Of a DNA stretch of 14,534 bases, positions 5,922 to 14,527 are shown piece by piece. The stretch comes from Facklamia sp964471435. Lineage in GTDB: Bacteria; Bacillota; Bacilli; Lactobacillales; Aerococcaceae. Location of the stretch: contig CAYYGA010000032.1 in assembly GCA_964471435.1 (NCBI GenBank), forward strand, positions 1 to 14,534, in the 5' to 3' direction. A program made the translations under genes and the position numbers. How positions within the stretch are numbered: position 1 is the stretch's first letter; the number at the start of each line of letters is the position of its first letter. The notes beneath the pieces are model-generated. The model was not told the DNA's origin, did not search any database, and worked only from the letters and a program-made list of their open reading frames with translations.

Positions 5922-6440
5922 CTTTCAATTTTAATGCAATACCCTGATGAAGACGGTGAACTAGGGATTTCAGAAGAAGGATGGCAAATGGTAGGTGACT
6001 TTATTGAGAACGGTTATCAAATCCGTGAAGATGAAGATCACTGGGAGTTATTCCAAGAAGGAACACTTCCTTACAACTATTTCCACGCTTCAGGTACTTC
6101 TGTAGCAATGGATACGTATGAAGGATTAGAAGTGCGTCCAATTAACCCGGAATACGGTGTCTTTACTATGACAGAAGAGATCGGAATCTTGGATAAAGGT
6201 GAAGATTATGACTATTCTGCATCTGAAGACTTCGTTGACTGGTTCGGTTCAGACGAAACTCAATTAATTTTAGCTGAAGAATTTGGTTTTGTACCATTAA
6301 CAGAAGCAGCTCAAGAAGGTGTAGGGGAAAACCTGAAAGAATTACTTTCACAAGTGGACTCTATGGAAATTGATTGGGAATTATACCGTGAAAACGTCGA
6401 TGCATGGGTTGAAAAATTAGAATTAGAATATATGCCATAA
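5922..6440 (+). CDS. ABC transporter solute-binding protein, C-terminal half (5' end lost in gap)
   Basis: 172 visible residues of an extracellular type 2 periplasmic-binding-protein fold. Recognisable parts are EEGWQMVGDFIENGYQI, the hinge-like AMDTYEGLEV, NPEYGVFTMTEEIGIL, DFVDWFGSDETQLILAEEFGFVPLTEAA (typical end of the Fe/polyamine/phosphonate cluster) and a final DWELYRENVDAWVEKLELEY helix. Family members are about 330-370 residues with a lipoprotein signal, so roughly half is missing. The stretch before the gap that opens with ATG at 5805 (MNKAY) has no ribosome site and no signal-peptide character, so it is not taken as the start. The visible part is strikingly acidic, in line with an exported domain. 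It is followed by the ATPase and permease of the same importer. The substrate cannot be settled; ferric iron, polyamine or a phosphonate are options. Confidence 0.85.
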   Translation, partial: LSILMQYPDEDGELGISEEGWQMVGDFIENGYQIREDEDHWELFQEGTLPYNYFHASGTSVAMDTYEGLEVRPINPEYGVFTMTEEIGILDKGEDYDYSASEDFVDWFGSDETQLILAEEFGFVPLTEAAQEGVGENLKELLSQVDSMEIDWELYRENVDAWVEKLELEYMP

Positions 6441-6461
6441 AAAGGCGTTAGCCATAGTGAG

Positions 6462-6495
6462 AAGCATTTGCATTTTTAATGCAGATGCTTTTTTT
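6462..6495 (+). terminator. Intra-operon terminator between binding protein and ATPase
   Basis: AAGCATTTGCAT (6462-6473) pairs with ATGCAGATGCTT (6479-6490) with a single wobble, around the loop TTTTA, and runs directly into seven Ts (6489-6495). It lies 22 bases after the binding-protein stop and right before the ATPase ribosome site. Partial termination here would yield more binding protein than transporter. Confidence 0.85.
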
Positions 6496-6510
6496 AAAAG
6501 GAGTTTTTTC

Positions 6511-7542
6511 ATGATTGAATTAAAAGATATCCAAGTAAAATATGAAGATTTCATCGCGGTTGATCAAGTCAATTTACGTATTAAAGCGGGAGAATTTTTT
6601 ACGCTTTTAGGGCCGTCGGGCTGTGGGAAAACCACCACCTTGCGGGCAATCGCCGGACTGACCCAACCGACTAAAGGACAAGTAATAATAGATAAGCAGG
6701 ATATTACCCATATACCTGCTGAAAAACGAAATATCGGTATGGTCTTTCAATCCTATGCCTTATTTCCGACTATGACGGTATTTGATAACATTGCTTATGG
6801 TTTAAAAGTTGATAAAGTCCCTGCTGCTGAAATTCGTCGCAAAGTAGAAGAACAAGCTGAAGTAGTAGAGTTGAGCCTAAGCCAATTAGGAAAAAATGTT
6901 TCACAGCTTTCCGGGGGGCAGCAGCAAAGAGTTGCGATAGCCCGGACATTAGTTAAAGCTCCGCGTGTTATATTGTTTGATGAACCTTTATCTAATCTCG
7001 ATGCTAAATTACGTAAACAACTGAGAAGTGAGTTGAAAGCCATTCAAGCCAAAACCGGTTTAACGGCTGTCTACGTTACTCATGATCAAGAAGAGGCCCT
7101 CGAACTGTCAGATCGGATTGCTGTTTTTCAAAATGGTCATATCGATCAAATCGGCAGCCCGATAGAAGTTTATAACCATTCAGCTACAGAATTTGTTTGT
7201 AACTTTATAGGTGATGTAAACCGCCTAAGTCAAAAAATGGTGGCCTCCTTGAACCAGCGAATCGATAAGAAAGTTCCCCAGGATGAGGTAGCTTATATTC
7301 GTTGGGAAAATATTCGCAGCCAAAGATTTGATGCCAATGATATAAATGTAGAAGGTACAATCATCGAGAAGAAGTTTCAAGGAGACCGGATATTATATCA
7401 AGCAGAAATATTAGGCGATTCACTGAGCTTTTTAGAACTAAATCACCCAGCCAAGTCCTATCACATAGGAGAAAAAATCAGTTTATTTTTAACACCTGAA
7501 GATATCCTTCATTATCCAATAGGAGGAGAGGCTATTGAGTAA
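6511..7542 (+). CDS. ABC transporter ATP-binding protein (Fe3+/polyamine/phosphonate importer type)
   Basis: A 343-residue importer ATPase of the PotA/FbpC/PhnT kind that powers uptake from the cytoplasmic face. Motifs are Walker A GPSGCGKT (34-41), Q-loop Q80 in VFQSYALFP, signature LSGGQQQR (133-140), Walker B VILFDEP (153-159), D-loop SNLD (161-164) and switch H191. A C-terminal TOBE-like regulatory domain runs from about 240 to the end. The ATG at 6511 is preceded by AAAGGAG (6497-6503) at seven bases. An in-frame GTG at 6457 would read through the terminator stem and is rejected. The gene overlaps the permease start by eight bases, so translation is probably coupled. The substrate is unknown; the domain set with a fused permease is commonest in ferric-iron and aminoethylphosphonate systems. 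Confidence 0.93.
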   Translation: MIELKDIQVKYEDFIAVDQVNLRIKAGEFFTLLGPSGCGKTTTLRAIAGLTQPTKGQVIIDKQDITHIPAEKRNIGMVFQSYALFPTMTVFDNIAYGLKVDKVPAAEIRRKVEEQAEVVELSLSQLGKNVSQLSGGQQQRVAIARTLVKAPRVILFDEPLSNLDAKLRKQLRSELKAIQAKTGLTAVYVTHDQEEALELSDRIAVFQNGHIDQIGSPIEVYNHSATEFVCNFIGDVNRLSQKMVASLNQRIDKKVPQDEVAYIRWENIRSQRFDANDINVEGTIIEKKFQGDRILYQAEILGDSLSFLELNHPAKSYHIGEKISLFLTPEDILHYPIGGEAIE

Positions 7543-9271
7543 ATCATCAAAATGGCCGCGCTTTTTAAAAGGGTTGTTTTTGCTGATATTGGCTTGGTTT
7601 ATTTTTATAGCTATTATTAATCCTATTATCGCCGTAGTCGGGGAAAGCTTTTGGACGGAAGCTGGTTTTGATTTTACTGCAGTGGGTAAAGTTTTAAATT
7701 CAAACCGTGCCTTAACAGCCATCCAAAATTCCTTTGTGCTGGCTGTTACATTGACTATTACTTGTAATGTTATAGGACTTTTTATGGTTTTGGTCACGGA
7801 GTACTTTGACATTAAAGGAGCCGCATTTTTACGTTTGGGTTACTTAACTACTCTTTTGATGGGTGGTTTAGTGATGAACTTCGGCTATATCCTTGTATAC
7901 GGAAGAAACGGCTTGATTACTTCATTTTTATTACAGCTATTTCCTAATTTAGATCCTTATTGGTTTGAAGGTTATGGGGCTGTATTATTTGTTATGACTT
8001 TAGGCTGTACACACATCCATATGTTATTTTTAAGAAATGCTATCCTTTCACTCGATTACAATTTAATCGAGGCAGCAAAATTGTTGGGATCTAATCCACT
8101 GCAGGTTTTACGTAAAGTAGCTCTGCCGACTATCTTACCTGTAATGGCGACTTTGTTGATCATGACTTTTCAAACAGGTCTGGGTGCCTTTGCAGCTCCA
8201 TTAATGGTCGGAGGCAGAGATTTTCAAACAATCTCACCTTTAATATTGACCTTTGCCAACCGTCCCCAGTCTCGTGACATCGCTTCATTACTGTCAATCT
8301 TTTTAGGAATCTGTCAATTGTTTCTTTTATATTTATTGACACGCAATGAGCAGAATAATCGGTTCTTGACTATTTCTAAAACTCAAAGCCGTTTACAAAA
8401 GCAAAAGTTAAGTAATCCTATTATTAATACGTTTGTTCATTTTCTAGCTTACTTATTGTTGCTGCTTTTCCTCTTACCTTTTATTGCGATTATTATTGCT
8501 TCCTTTACAAGGGCAGAAGCCTTACGAGCCAGCAATATAGGCTGGGAATTTTTAACTTTTGAGAATTATCAAAATGTTTTATCTAGCTTCTCTAGTTACC
8601 AACCTATGATCACTTCCATTATTTACTCTGCCATTGCAGCAGTTGGAGCGGTCGCTTTAATGACAGTTGTCGGACGACTAGTACATCAAAAACGGAATAA
8701 TCCATTTTACAAATTATTGGAGTACCTCTTTTATATTCCCTGGTTAATTCCATCACTCCTACTGGCACTAGGTTATTTAGTTGCCTACGATAGGCCGACT
8801 AAGCTTTTATTAGGCCAGACTGTGATTGGATCCTGGTGGAGTATACCTCTTGCTTATATAGTGGTATCATTACCCAATAGCTTACGGTATATCAAAGCCA
8901 GTTATTATGGAGTGGACAATCAGTTGGAAGATGCTTCAAAAATGTTAGGGGCCTCTGCGTGGAAAACATTTACGCGCATCATTGTGCCAATTTTAATTCC
9001 GACACTTTTAGCTTTGATCGCTATTCAATTCAATCAACTGATTGATGACTATGACTTATCGGTCTTTCTATATCAACCGACTCGTCCTACTTTGGGTATT
9101 GAAATCCGTCAAAATGCCAACCCTGAAACAAACATTAATGCACAGGCAATCAATGCCGTCTATTCAGTTATTTTAATGTTAATAAAAGGCTCGGCTCTAT
9201 ACTTTATCTATGGACGGGGCAATAAAGCTTTAAGCACTAAAGCAGGCGAAACAATAGTCACTAATCAATGA
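7535..9271 (+). CDS. ABC transporter permease, two fused domains (iron/phosphonate type)
   Basis: A 578-residue membrane protein made of two fused BPD_transp_1 permease halves, each with about six hydrophobic segments. It begins with a membrane segment at about 13-35. The EAA loops that dock the ATPase are EAAKLLGSNPLQVLRKVALP (179-198) and EDASKMLGASAWKTFTRIIVP (near 465-485). The second half begins around residue 290. FbpB-like iron permeases and related phosphonate permeases have this fused form, whereas polyamine systems normally use two separate genes. The start is a TTG at 7535, supported by AGGAGGAG (7521-7528) six bases upstream and by overlap with the ATPase stop. It ends with TGA just ahead of a strong terminator. 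Substrate assignment remains open. Confidence 0.93.
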   Translation: MSKSSKWPRFLKGLFLLILAWFIFIAIINPIIAVVGESFWTEAGFDFTAVGKVLNSNRALTAIQNSFVLAVTLTITCNVIGLFMVLVTEYFDIKGAAFLRLGYLTTLLMGGLVMNFGYILVYGRNGLITSFLLQLFPNLDPYWFEGYGAVLFVMTLGCTHIHMLFLRNAILSLDYNLIEAAKLLGSNPLQVLRKVALPTILPVMATLLIMTFQTGLGAFAAPLMVGGRDFQTISPLILTFANRPQSRDIASLLSIFLGICQLFLLYLLTRNEQNNRFLTISKTQSRLQKQKLSNPIINTFVHFLAYLLLLLFLLPFIAIIIASFTRAEALRASNIGWEFLTFENYQNVLSSFSSYQPMITSIIYSAIAAVGAVALMTVVGRLVHQKRNNPFYKLLEYLFYIPWLIPSLLLALGYLVAYDRPTKLLLGQTVIGSWWSIPLAYIVVSLPNSLRYIKASYYGVDNQLEDASKMLGASAWKTFTRIIVPILIPTLLALIAIQFNQLIDDYDLSVFLYQPTRPTLGIEIRQNANPETNINAQAINAVYSVILMLIKGSALYFIYGRGNKALSTKAGETIVTNQ

Positions 9272-9290
9272 TGGTAGGAATCAAATAAAT

Positions 9291-9317
9291 AAGCTCCTCG
9301 AAAGAGGCGCTTTTTTT
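9291..9317 (+). terminator. Terminator of the ABC importer operon
   Basis: AAGCTCCTC (9291-9299) pairs with GAGGCGCTT (9304-9312), with one mismatch, around a GAAA tetraloop. A run of seven Ts (9311-9317) follows. It lies 19 bases after the permease stop. Confidence 0.92.
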
Positions 9318-9325
9318 GTGCATAC

Positions 9326-9358
9326 AAAAAAGACTGAGTTCGCTGTGTAGTCTCAGTC
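9326..9358 (-). terminator. Terminator of the suf operon
   Basis: On the minus strand, GACTGAG (9352-9358) and CTCAGTC (9332-9338) enclose a 13-base loop and are followed by TTTTTT (9326-9331). It lies 14 bases after the sufB stop, back to back with the plus-strand terminator of the importer. Confidence 0.85.
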
Positions 9359-9372
9359 ATTTTTATAATGTT

Positions 9373-10767
9373 TTAGCCGACCGAACCCTCCATTTCATAA
9401 GCAATCAGGCGGTTGAGTTCGACCGCATATTCTAAGGGGAGTTCTTTGGCAAAAGGCTCTACAAAGCCCATAATAATCATTTCAGTAGCTTTTTCTTCAC
9501 TTAACCCGCGGCTCATGAGATAAAAGAGTTGTTCTTCAGAGATCCGGGACACTTTAGCTTCATGTTCTAAGCTGATGTTAGAATTATGAACCTCATTAAA
9601 AGGAATAGTATCCGATTTAGATTTTTCGTCCATAATAATAGTGTCGCATTCGACATGGGATTTAGCGCCGTCTGCTTCAGGTCCAAAGTAGAGCTGACCT
9701 AAGTAATCTACATTCCCACCATCCTTAGCAATCGATTTCGATATAATATTAGATGAAGTATTAGGAGCGTTATGGTAAATCTTTGCTCCGGTATGCTGGT
9801 GTTGACCTTCTCCTGCAAAAGCAATTGATAAAACGGTCCCTCTGGCTCCTTCTCCATTTAACCAGCAGGAAGGGTACTTCATAGTCGTATGCGAGCCTAA
9901 ATTACCGTCTATCCATTCCAGGGTTCCTCCGGCTTCTACAATCCCACGTTTAGTGACTAGGTTGTAAACATTATCTGACCAGTTTTGGATAGTAGAGTAG
10001 CGGCAAACCGCATCTTTTTTAACTACTATCTCCACAGTGGCGCAGTGTAAACTGGTAGAAGAGTAGGTCGGGGCGGTACACCCTTCAACATAGTGCAGTG
10101 AAGCACCTTCATCTACAATAATTAATGTCCGCTCAAACTGAGCAGCTCCTTCATTATTCATACGGAAATAAGTTTGGAGCGGCAAGTCTACTTTTACTCC
10201 TTTAGGAACATAAATAAAAGTTCCACCAGACCAACAAGCTGAATTTAAAGCGGTTTGAAAATTCTCATCTGACTTGACGACTGTCCCAAAATATTCCTTA
10301 AATAATTCTGGATATTCTTTAAGAGCACTATCGGTATCGGTGAAAATAATTCCTAATTTATCGACATGGTCTTTCAAACGCGAATAGACAGCTTCAGATT
10401 CATACTGAACTGTCGTGCCGGCTAAATATGCCCGCTCAGCTTCAGGAACCCCCAACCGCTCAAATGTTTCCTTAATTTTATCCGGAACTTCATCCCAGGT
10501 CCGGGCTGGTTTGTCACTGGCTCGCTGGTAATAAGTATAGTCATCAAAGTTTATTTCAGATAAGTCAGGCCCCCAGGTGACCACCGGCTTTTGGGTAAAA
10601 GCCTGATAAGCTTTGATGCGGTGATCCAACATCCATTCCGGCTCTTTTTTCTCTCCAGAAATGGTTCTTACAACCTCTTCACTTACACCTTTGCCGGTTG
10701 AAAATAAAATCTCAGCATCATCACGAAAGCCATATTCGTATTCACCCAGTACTGGTACTTCAGACAT
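9373..10767 (-). CDS. sufB: Fe-S cluster assembly scaffold SufB
   Basis: 464 residues, the usual length for Gram-positive SufB. It forms the SufBCD scaffold in the cytoplasm on which Fe-S clusters are built from SufS-derived sulfur. The N-terminal VVRTISGEKKEPEWMLDHR and the central parallel beta-helix (GGTFIYVPKGVKVDLPLQTY) are typical. Counting from the C-terminus, C374 in SHVECDTI falls where E. coli SufB has Cys405, and E403 in SLEHE where it has Glu434; both are sites implicated in cluster formation (E. coli numbering from memory). The ending has the family FYLMSRGLSEEKATEMIIMGF. ATG 10767 has AAAGGA, overlapping the end of sufU, about eight bases upstream. It is the last gene of sufCDSUB and is followed by a terminator. 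Confidence 0.97.
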   Translation of the reverse strand: MSEVPVLGEYEYGFRDDAEILFSTGKGVSEEVVRTISGEKKEPEWMLDHRIKAYQAFTQKPVVTWGPDLSEINFDDYTYYQRASDKPARTWDEVPDKIKETFERLGVPEAERAYLAGTTVQYESEAVYSRLKDHVDKLGIIFTDTDSALKEYPELFKEYFGTVVKSDENFQTALNSACWSGGTFIYVPKGVKVDLPLQTYFRMNNEGAAQFERTLIIVDEGASLHYVEGCTAPTYSSTSLHCATVEIVVKKDAVCRYSTIQNWSDNVYNLVTKRGIVEAGGTLEWIDGNLGSHTTMKYPSCWLNGEGARGTVLSIAFAGEGQHQHTGAKIYHNAPNTSSNIISKSIAKDGGNVDYLGQLYFGPEADGAKSHVECDTIIMDEKSKSDTIPFNEVHNSNISLEHEAKVSRISEEQLFYLMSRGLSEEKATEMIIMGFVEPFAKELPLEYAVELNRLIAYEMEGSVG

Positions 10768-10771
10768 AAAA

Positions 10772-11275
10772 TCAATCCTTTCTTGTAATGCCGTCTTGGT
10801 GCAGGGTCTGGTCGTCTTCTTTTTGGGTTAAACCGTATTCCACCGCCCGCCAAGATAAAATAGCACATTTATAACGAGCCGGGAATTTTTTTACACCGGC
10901 TAAAACGGCTGCGTCTTTCAGCAGATTACGCAAACTTTCCTCGTCGTGCACCGTTTCATCGTCTTTGATTGTCCCGCCAACTAATTGATTGAAAGCATGA
11001 ACCAAACCAACTGCTTCCTCGGTATTCTTACCCAACATCAGTTCAGTCATCATACTCGCAGAGGCCATTGAAATCGTGCATCCATGGCCGTCAAAACCAA
11101 TTTCTTTAATCACATCATCTTCTACAATCATATCTACAATAATGGCGTCGCCGCAAGTAGGATTCAACAGCTCCATCTGATGTGTCGGCTGTTCAAGCCG
11201 TCTAAAATGACGCGGTTTACTGGAGTGTTCCAGCACAATCATGCGGTACAATTGATCTAAACGACTAAGAGCCAT
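10772..11275 (-). CDS. sufU: Sulfur-transfer protein SufU (zinc-dependent partner of SufS)
   Basis: 167 residues, IscU-fold. In Gram-positive bacteria SufU accepts persulfide from SufS and passes it on; it is a zinc protein rather than a scaffold. The expected zinc ligands are C41 and D43 (NPTCGD), C66 (GHGCTIS) and C137 (RYKCAIL). The insertion between the second and third cysteines that separates SufU from IscU is present (about residues 85-110). ATG 11275 follows AAGGAG (11286-11291) by ten bases. It overlaps the end of sufS by 11 bases and ends with TGA four bases before sufB, so it is translated as part of the operon. The C-terminal tail after residue 150 is charged and probably flexible. 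Confidence 0.95.
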   Translation of the reverse strand: MALSRLDQLYRMIVLEHSSKPRHFRRLEQPTHQMELLNPTCGDAIIVDMIVEDDVIKEIGFDGHGCTISMASASMMTELMLGKNTEEAVGLVHAFNQLVGGTIKDDETVHDEESLRNLLKDAAVLAGVKKFPARYKCAILSWRAVEYGLTQKEDDQTLHQDGITRKD

Positions 11276-12506
11276 AATTAAAAAACTCCTTTACTTCCTG
11301 CGTAGCACCAAGGAAGCGTTTCACTTCATCTTGGGTATTATAGACCATTACACTGGCCCTTAAAGTTGCATGTGTCCCCAACAGCCGCATCAAAGGCTGT
11401 CCGCAGTGGTGTCCCGCTCTCAAAGCAATTCCCAACTGATCATAAGCGGTCGCTGCATCATGCGGATGGATTCCATCAAAATTAAAAGAAATAATTCCAT
11501 TTTCGGCAGCTAGTTCAGGAGTATAAAGGGTGATACCTTCAATTTGCTCCAGGCCGCTGTAAAGTGCACGACCTAAAACTGCTTCCTGCTGGGCGATAAA
11601 ATCCATACCGATCGTTTCCATCCATTCAATGGCTCGTGTGAGCCCTGTAATTTGAGCAATCGGCTGGGTACCGGCTTCGAACTTCCAAGGAGCATTTTTA
11701 TAAGTAGACTGAACATCTTCTACCAGATGAATCATTTCCCCACCAAAAATAACAGGCCGAGCTTTTTGATGATGGCGCTTGGCGATATAGTTAACTCCCA
11801 AACCCATCGGGCCATACATTTTATGACTTGAAAAAGCATAACCATCGACACCCCATTGAGCCAGGTTTAATTTGACATGGGGGGCGGCTTGGGCTCCATC
11901 GACTATTATTAAACTGTCTCTTTGATGGGCCCATTCGGTCAAAGCTTGAATAGGCTGTTCAGTTCCTAAAATATTAGAAATGTGTTGAACCACCACTGCT
12001 TTAACCGGCCGGTTTTTAAACTGATGATCCAACTCTTCTAAGTCCACTATAAAGTTTTCAGCATTTAAAGGCATAAAAGCTAATTCTGCACCGGTTCGAT
12101 GGCAGAGTTCCTGCCAGGGAATTAAGTTGGAATGATGTTCCAATCGTGTAGTTAAAATCAAGTCGCCGGCTTCCAATCCTGGTTCCACTAAACCACGGGC
12201 CAGTTGATTAATGCCCCCGGTAGTTCCTGAAGTAAAGGAAACTTCACTGTCAGAAGCAGCGCCAATAAATTCGGCTGTTTTTGAACGTCCCTTTTCAAAA
12301 GCTTCTGTAGCTCGCTGACCTAGAGTGTGTACTCCTCGGTGGGCATTCGCCTTGTCATGATGATAGAAATCAACCACGGCTTGAATAACTGCTTCAGGCG
12401 TTTGAGAAGTAGCTGCATTATCAAAATAAATGAGTGGTTCGTCATTTACTGTTTGATGTAAAATAGGGAACTCTTGTCGTATATCTTGAATCTTTTTGTT
12501 ATTCAT
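11265..12506 (-). CDS. sufS: Cysteine desulfurase SufS
   Basis: 413 residues from ATG 12506, a PLP-dependent class V aminotransferase-fold enzyme. It takes sulfur from cysteine as a persulfide, giving alanine. Visible sites are YFDNAATSQTP near the start, TSGTTGG (phosphate cup), EHHSNLIPW, DGAQAAPH with the PLP-ring aspartate, SSHKMYGPMG with the Schiff-base lysine K229, and RAGHHCGQP with the persulfide cysteine C368. Two ATGs are near the start. AGGA lies only two bases from the one at 12512 but eight from the one at 12506, so the latter is preferred. The gene overlaps the sufD stop by eight bases and the sufU start by 11, so the three are translationally linked. The group II (SufS) signature and neighbours exclude NifS/IscS. 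Confidence 0.96.
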   Translation of the reverse strand: MNNKKIQDIRQEFPILHQTVNDEPLIYFDNAATSQTPEAVIQAVVDFYHHDKANAHRGVHTLGQRATEAFEKGRSKTAEFIGAASDSEVSFTSGTTGGINQLARGLVEPGLEAGDLILTTRLEHHSNLIPWQELCHRTGAELAFMPLNAENFIVDLEELDHQFKNRPVKAVVVQHISNILGTEQPIQALTEWAHQRDSLIIVDGAQAAPHVKLNLAQWGVDGYAFSSHKMYGPMGLGVNYIAKRHHQKARPVIFGGEMIHLVEDVQSTYKNAPWKFEAGTQPIAQITGLTRAIEWMETIGMDFIAQQEAVLGRALYSGLEQIEGITLYTPELAAENGIISFNFDGIHPHDAATAYDQLGIALRAGHHCGQPLMRLLGTHATLRASVMVYNTQDEVKRFLGATQEVKEFFNYGS

Positions 12507-13713
12507 AAACATCTTCCTGTTTTAAAATTGAGCGTTTAAACCCGCTGAGTTTTTCATCCAAAGCTTCTAGAATAATTTCTCGAGCCTGTTTGTCTTTTAA
12601 AAGGGTAACCGCCTGCATCAAGAATCCTCGAATAACCATATATTCTGCTTCTTCTCTGGCAATGCCTCGACTCATCAAATACCATAGTTGATTTTCATCA
12701 ACCCGGGCCACCGAAGCAGCATGCCCGGCTGTGACCTCGTATTCCTCAATCAGTAAAATTGGATTCGCATCTCCGCGGGCTTTATCCGATAACATCAACA
12801 ATCTGTTTTCCTGCTGCGCATCTGCTTGTTTAGCGTCTTTGCTAATATAGCCGATACCATTCATGGTCAGGGTTGCTTGGTCTAAAACCACCCCATGTTG
12901 ATTGATATGACCGACAGAGTGGTGGCCATGATTGTGAATTTTTGAATCCACAATCTGTTTCTGATCACCATCAGCAACTGCGACTACTGAAGACTGTGCT
13001 TGCGAACCTTCACCTAGTAAAAGGGTATCTAAATCTAGTATAGTATCACTTTCATTAAAGGCACCAATCGCCCAGTGAATGGTTGACTGATTATCAGCTT
13101 TTGCGTGACGGCGTAGATATGTTACGGTTGATTGTTTGGTTTTATTTTTATCCAAGGCCATATAGCGCAGGTGCGCCCCTTTTTCCAAAATAACTTCTAC
13201 CATTAAGCTGTGACTTGTGGCGCTTCCCCTATTTGAGCTGATGACTTTTTCTAAATAATCAGCTTGAGCATTCTCTCCAATAACCAGTAAGATATATTGG
13301 TGGGGTGCCTGCTGTAAGTCAAGTGAGACTTGGATGATATCCTCGACTAGAGTATGGGGAGGCACATAGATAAAAGTGCCTTGATTTAATTCAGCCAAAT
13401 TGTACGCACTGATGCGGTCTTGATTGGGTGGAATGGCTTGGAAAAGGTATTTTTTGAATAGTTCGGGATATTTTTTAAGGGCCGTGGTCCAGTCGCAGGC
13501 TATAATAGGTTCTGCTGCTTTAATCTGGATAGCTGGGTTTCCTTCTGTGGTGTCTGACGTTTGTGTTTGTTTTCCAGTCGGCCTACTACAAAACGGCCAG
13601 TCTTCTAATTTTACCCGTTCAATTTTAGGCAGTGGCAGGGATTGCCAAGTTTTTTTAGCTTCCTGCATGGGTTTAAATAACCAAGGTGACTGATGGATTA
13701 ATGAGTTAAACAT
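12499..13713 (-). CDS. sufD: Fe-S cluster assembly protein SufD
   Basis: 404 residues from ATG 13713, a beta-helical partner that forms a heterodimer with SufB in the SufBC2D complex. The family pattern is visible in QGTFIYVPPHTLVEDIIQVS, the central DSKIHNHGHHSVGHINQHG and the ending TAGHAASVARVDENQLWYLM. H331 in that last motif sits near the position of E. coli His360, a residue implicated in iron entry (comparison from memory). The catalytic cysteine seen in SufB is absent, which separates the two paralogues. AGGTGG lies five bases before ATG 13713; the longer GTG start at 13722 would consume this site. The gene begins nine bases after the sufC stop. It is clearly more diverged than sufB. 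Confidence 0.95.
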   Translation of the reverse strand: MFNSLIHQSPWLFKPMQEAKKTWQSLPLPKIERVKLEDWPFCSRPTGKQTQTSDTTEGNPAIQIKAAEPIIACDWTTALKKYPELFKKYLFQAIPPNQDRISAYNLAELNQGTFIYVPPHTLVEDIIQVSLDLQQAPHQYILLVIGENAQADYLEKVISSNRGSATSHSLMVEVILEKGAHLRYMALDKNKTKQSTVTYLRRHAKADNQSTIHWAIGAFNESDTILDLDTLLLGEGSQAQSSVVAVADGDQKQIVDSKIHNHGHHSVGHINQHGVVLDQATLTMNGIGYISKDAKQADAQQENRLLMLSDKARGDANPILLIEEYEVTAGHAASVARVDENQLWYLMSRGIAREEAEYMVIRGFLMQAVTLLKDKQAREIILEALDEKLSGFKRSILKQEDVYE

Positions 13714-13722
13714 ATTGACCAC

Positions 13723-14490
13723 CTATTCTTCTTCCAGGGCAATGCCAATTTCTTGTGCAATTTCTTTGTAGCCCTTGGCTTCTAATTCTTTGGCCAGTGC
13801 CGCATCTCCTGATTTAACAACGCGGCCGTCCATCATAATATGAACAAAATCAGGTTCCACATAATTAAGCAAGCGCTGGTAGTGGGTAATAATCATGGCA
13901 CCGAAATTTTCCCCTCGCATGGAGTTTATACCTTTTGCTACTACCTGCAACGCATCAATATCAAGCCCGGAGTCAATTTCATCTAAGAGGGCAAAGGTGG
14001 GTTCGATCATGAGCATTTGCAGGATTTCGTTACGTTTTTTCTCGCCACCTGAAAAACCTTCGTTGACATAGCGTTCTGCCATGGCTTGTGGCATATCTAA
14101 AACTTCAAGTTTTTCATCTAATTGATCAATAAAATCAAAAATAGGGATTTGATCGTCATCATCCCGGCGAGCATTGATTGCCGACTGCATCAACGAGGCA
14201 TTCGTAACCCCGGATATTTCACTCGGGTACTGCACGGCCAGGAAAAGTCCGGACCGGGCGCGTTCATCTACTTCCATCTCTAAAACATTTACTCCATCGA
14301 GTAAAACCTGCCCTTGAGTAATTTCAAAAGCAGGGTTCCCCATAATTGCCTGGGCAAGGGTTGATTTCCCCGTTCCATTCGGACCCATAATGGCATGTAC
14401 TTCATTAGTGTTGAGAGTCAAATTGACTCCTTTTAAAATTTCTTTTTCATCTATCTTCACATGTAAATCAATAATTTCTAGAGTTGACAT
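13723..14490 (-). CDS. sufC: Fe-S cluster assembly ATPase SufC
   Basis: 255 residues, a soluble ABC-type ATPase that drives conformational changes in the SufBCD complex. Walker A is GPNGTGKST (36-44), Q-loop Q87, signature FSGGEKKRNEI (146-156), Walker B FALLDEIDSGLD (166-177) with catalytic E171, and switch H203 in ITHYQRLL. The EIDSGLD and EKKRNE wording is specific to SufC among ABC ATPases. ATG 14490 is preceded by AAGGAGGAG. It is the first gene of sufCDSUB. Low-GC Gram-positives typically have this five-gene order, and in many it is their only Fe-S assembly system. Confidence 0.97.
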   Translation of the reverse strand: MSTLEIIDLHVKIDEKEILKGVNLTLNTNEVHAIMGPNGTGKSTLAQAIMGNPAFEITQGQVLLDGVNVLEMEVDERARSGLFLAVQYPSEISGVTNASLMQSAINARRDDDDQIPIFDFIDQLDEKLEVLDMPQAMAERYVNEGFSGGEKKRNEILQMLMIEPTFALLDEIDSGLDIDALQVVAKGINSMRGENFGAMIITHYQRLLNYVEPDFVHIMMDGRVVKSGDAALAKELEAKGYKEIAQEIGIALEEE

Positions 14491-14527
14491 TAAAACTCCT
14501 CCTTGTTCTAGTCAAAAAATTCCTTCT

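Noticed and set aside
6457..6510. Longer ATPase starting at GTG 6457
   Set aside because: The added residues would be encoded by the terminator hairpin and are unlike the family; ATG 6511 has an ideally placed AAAGGAG.
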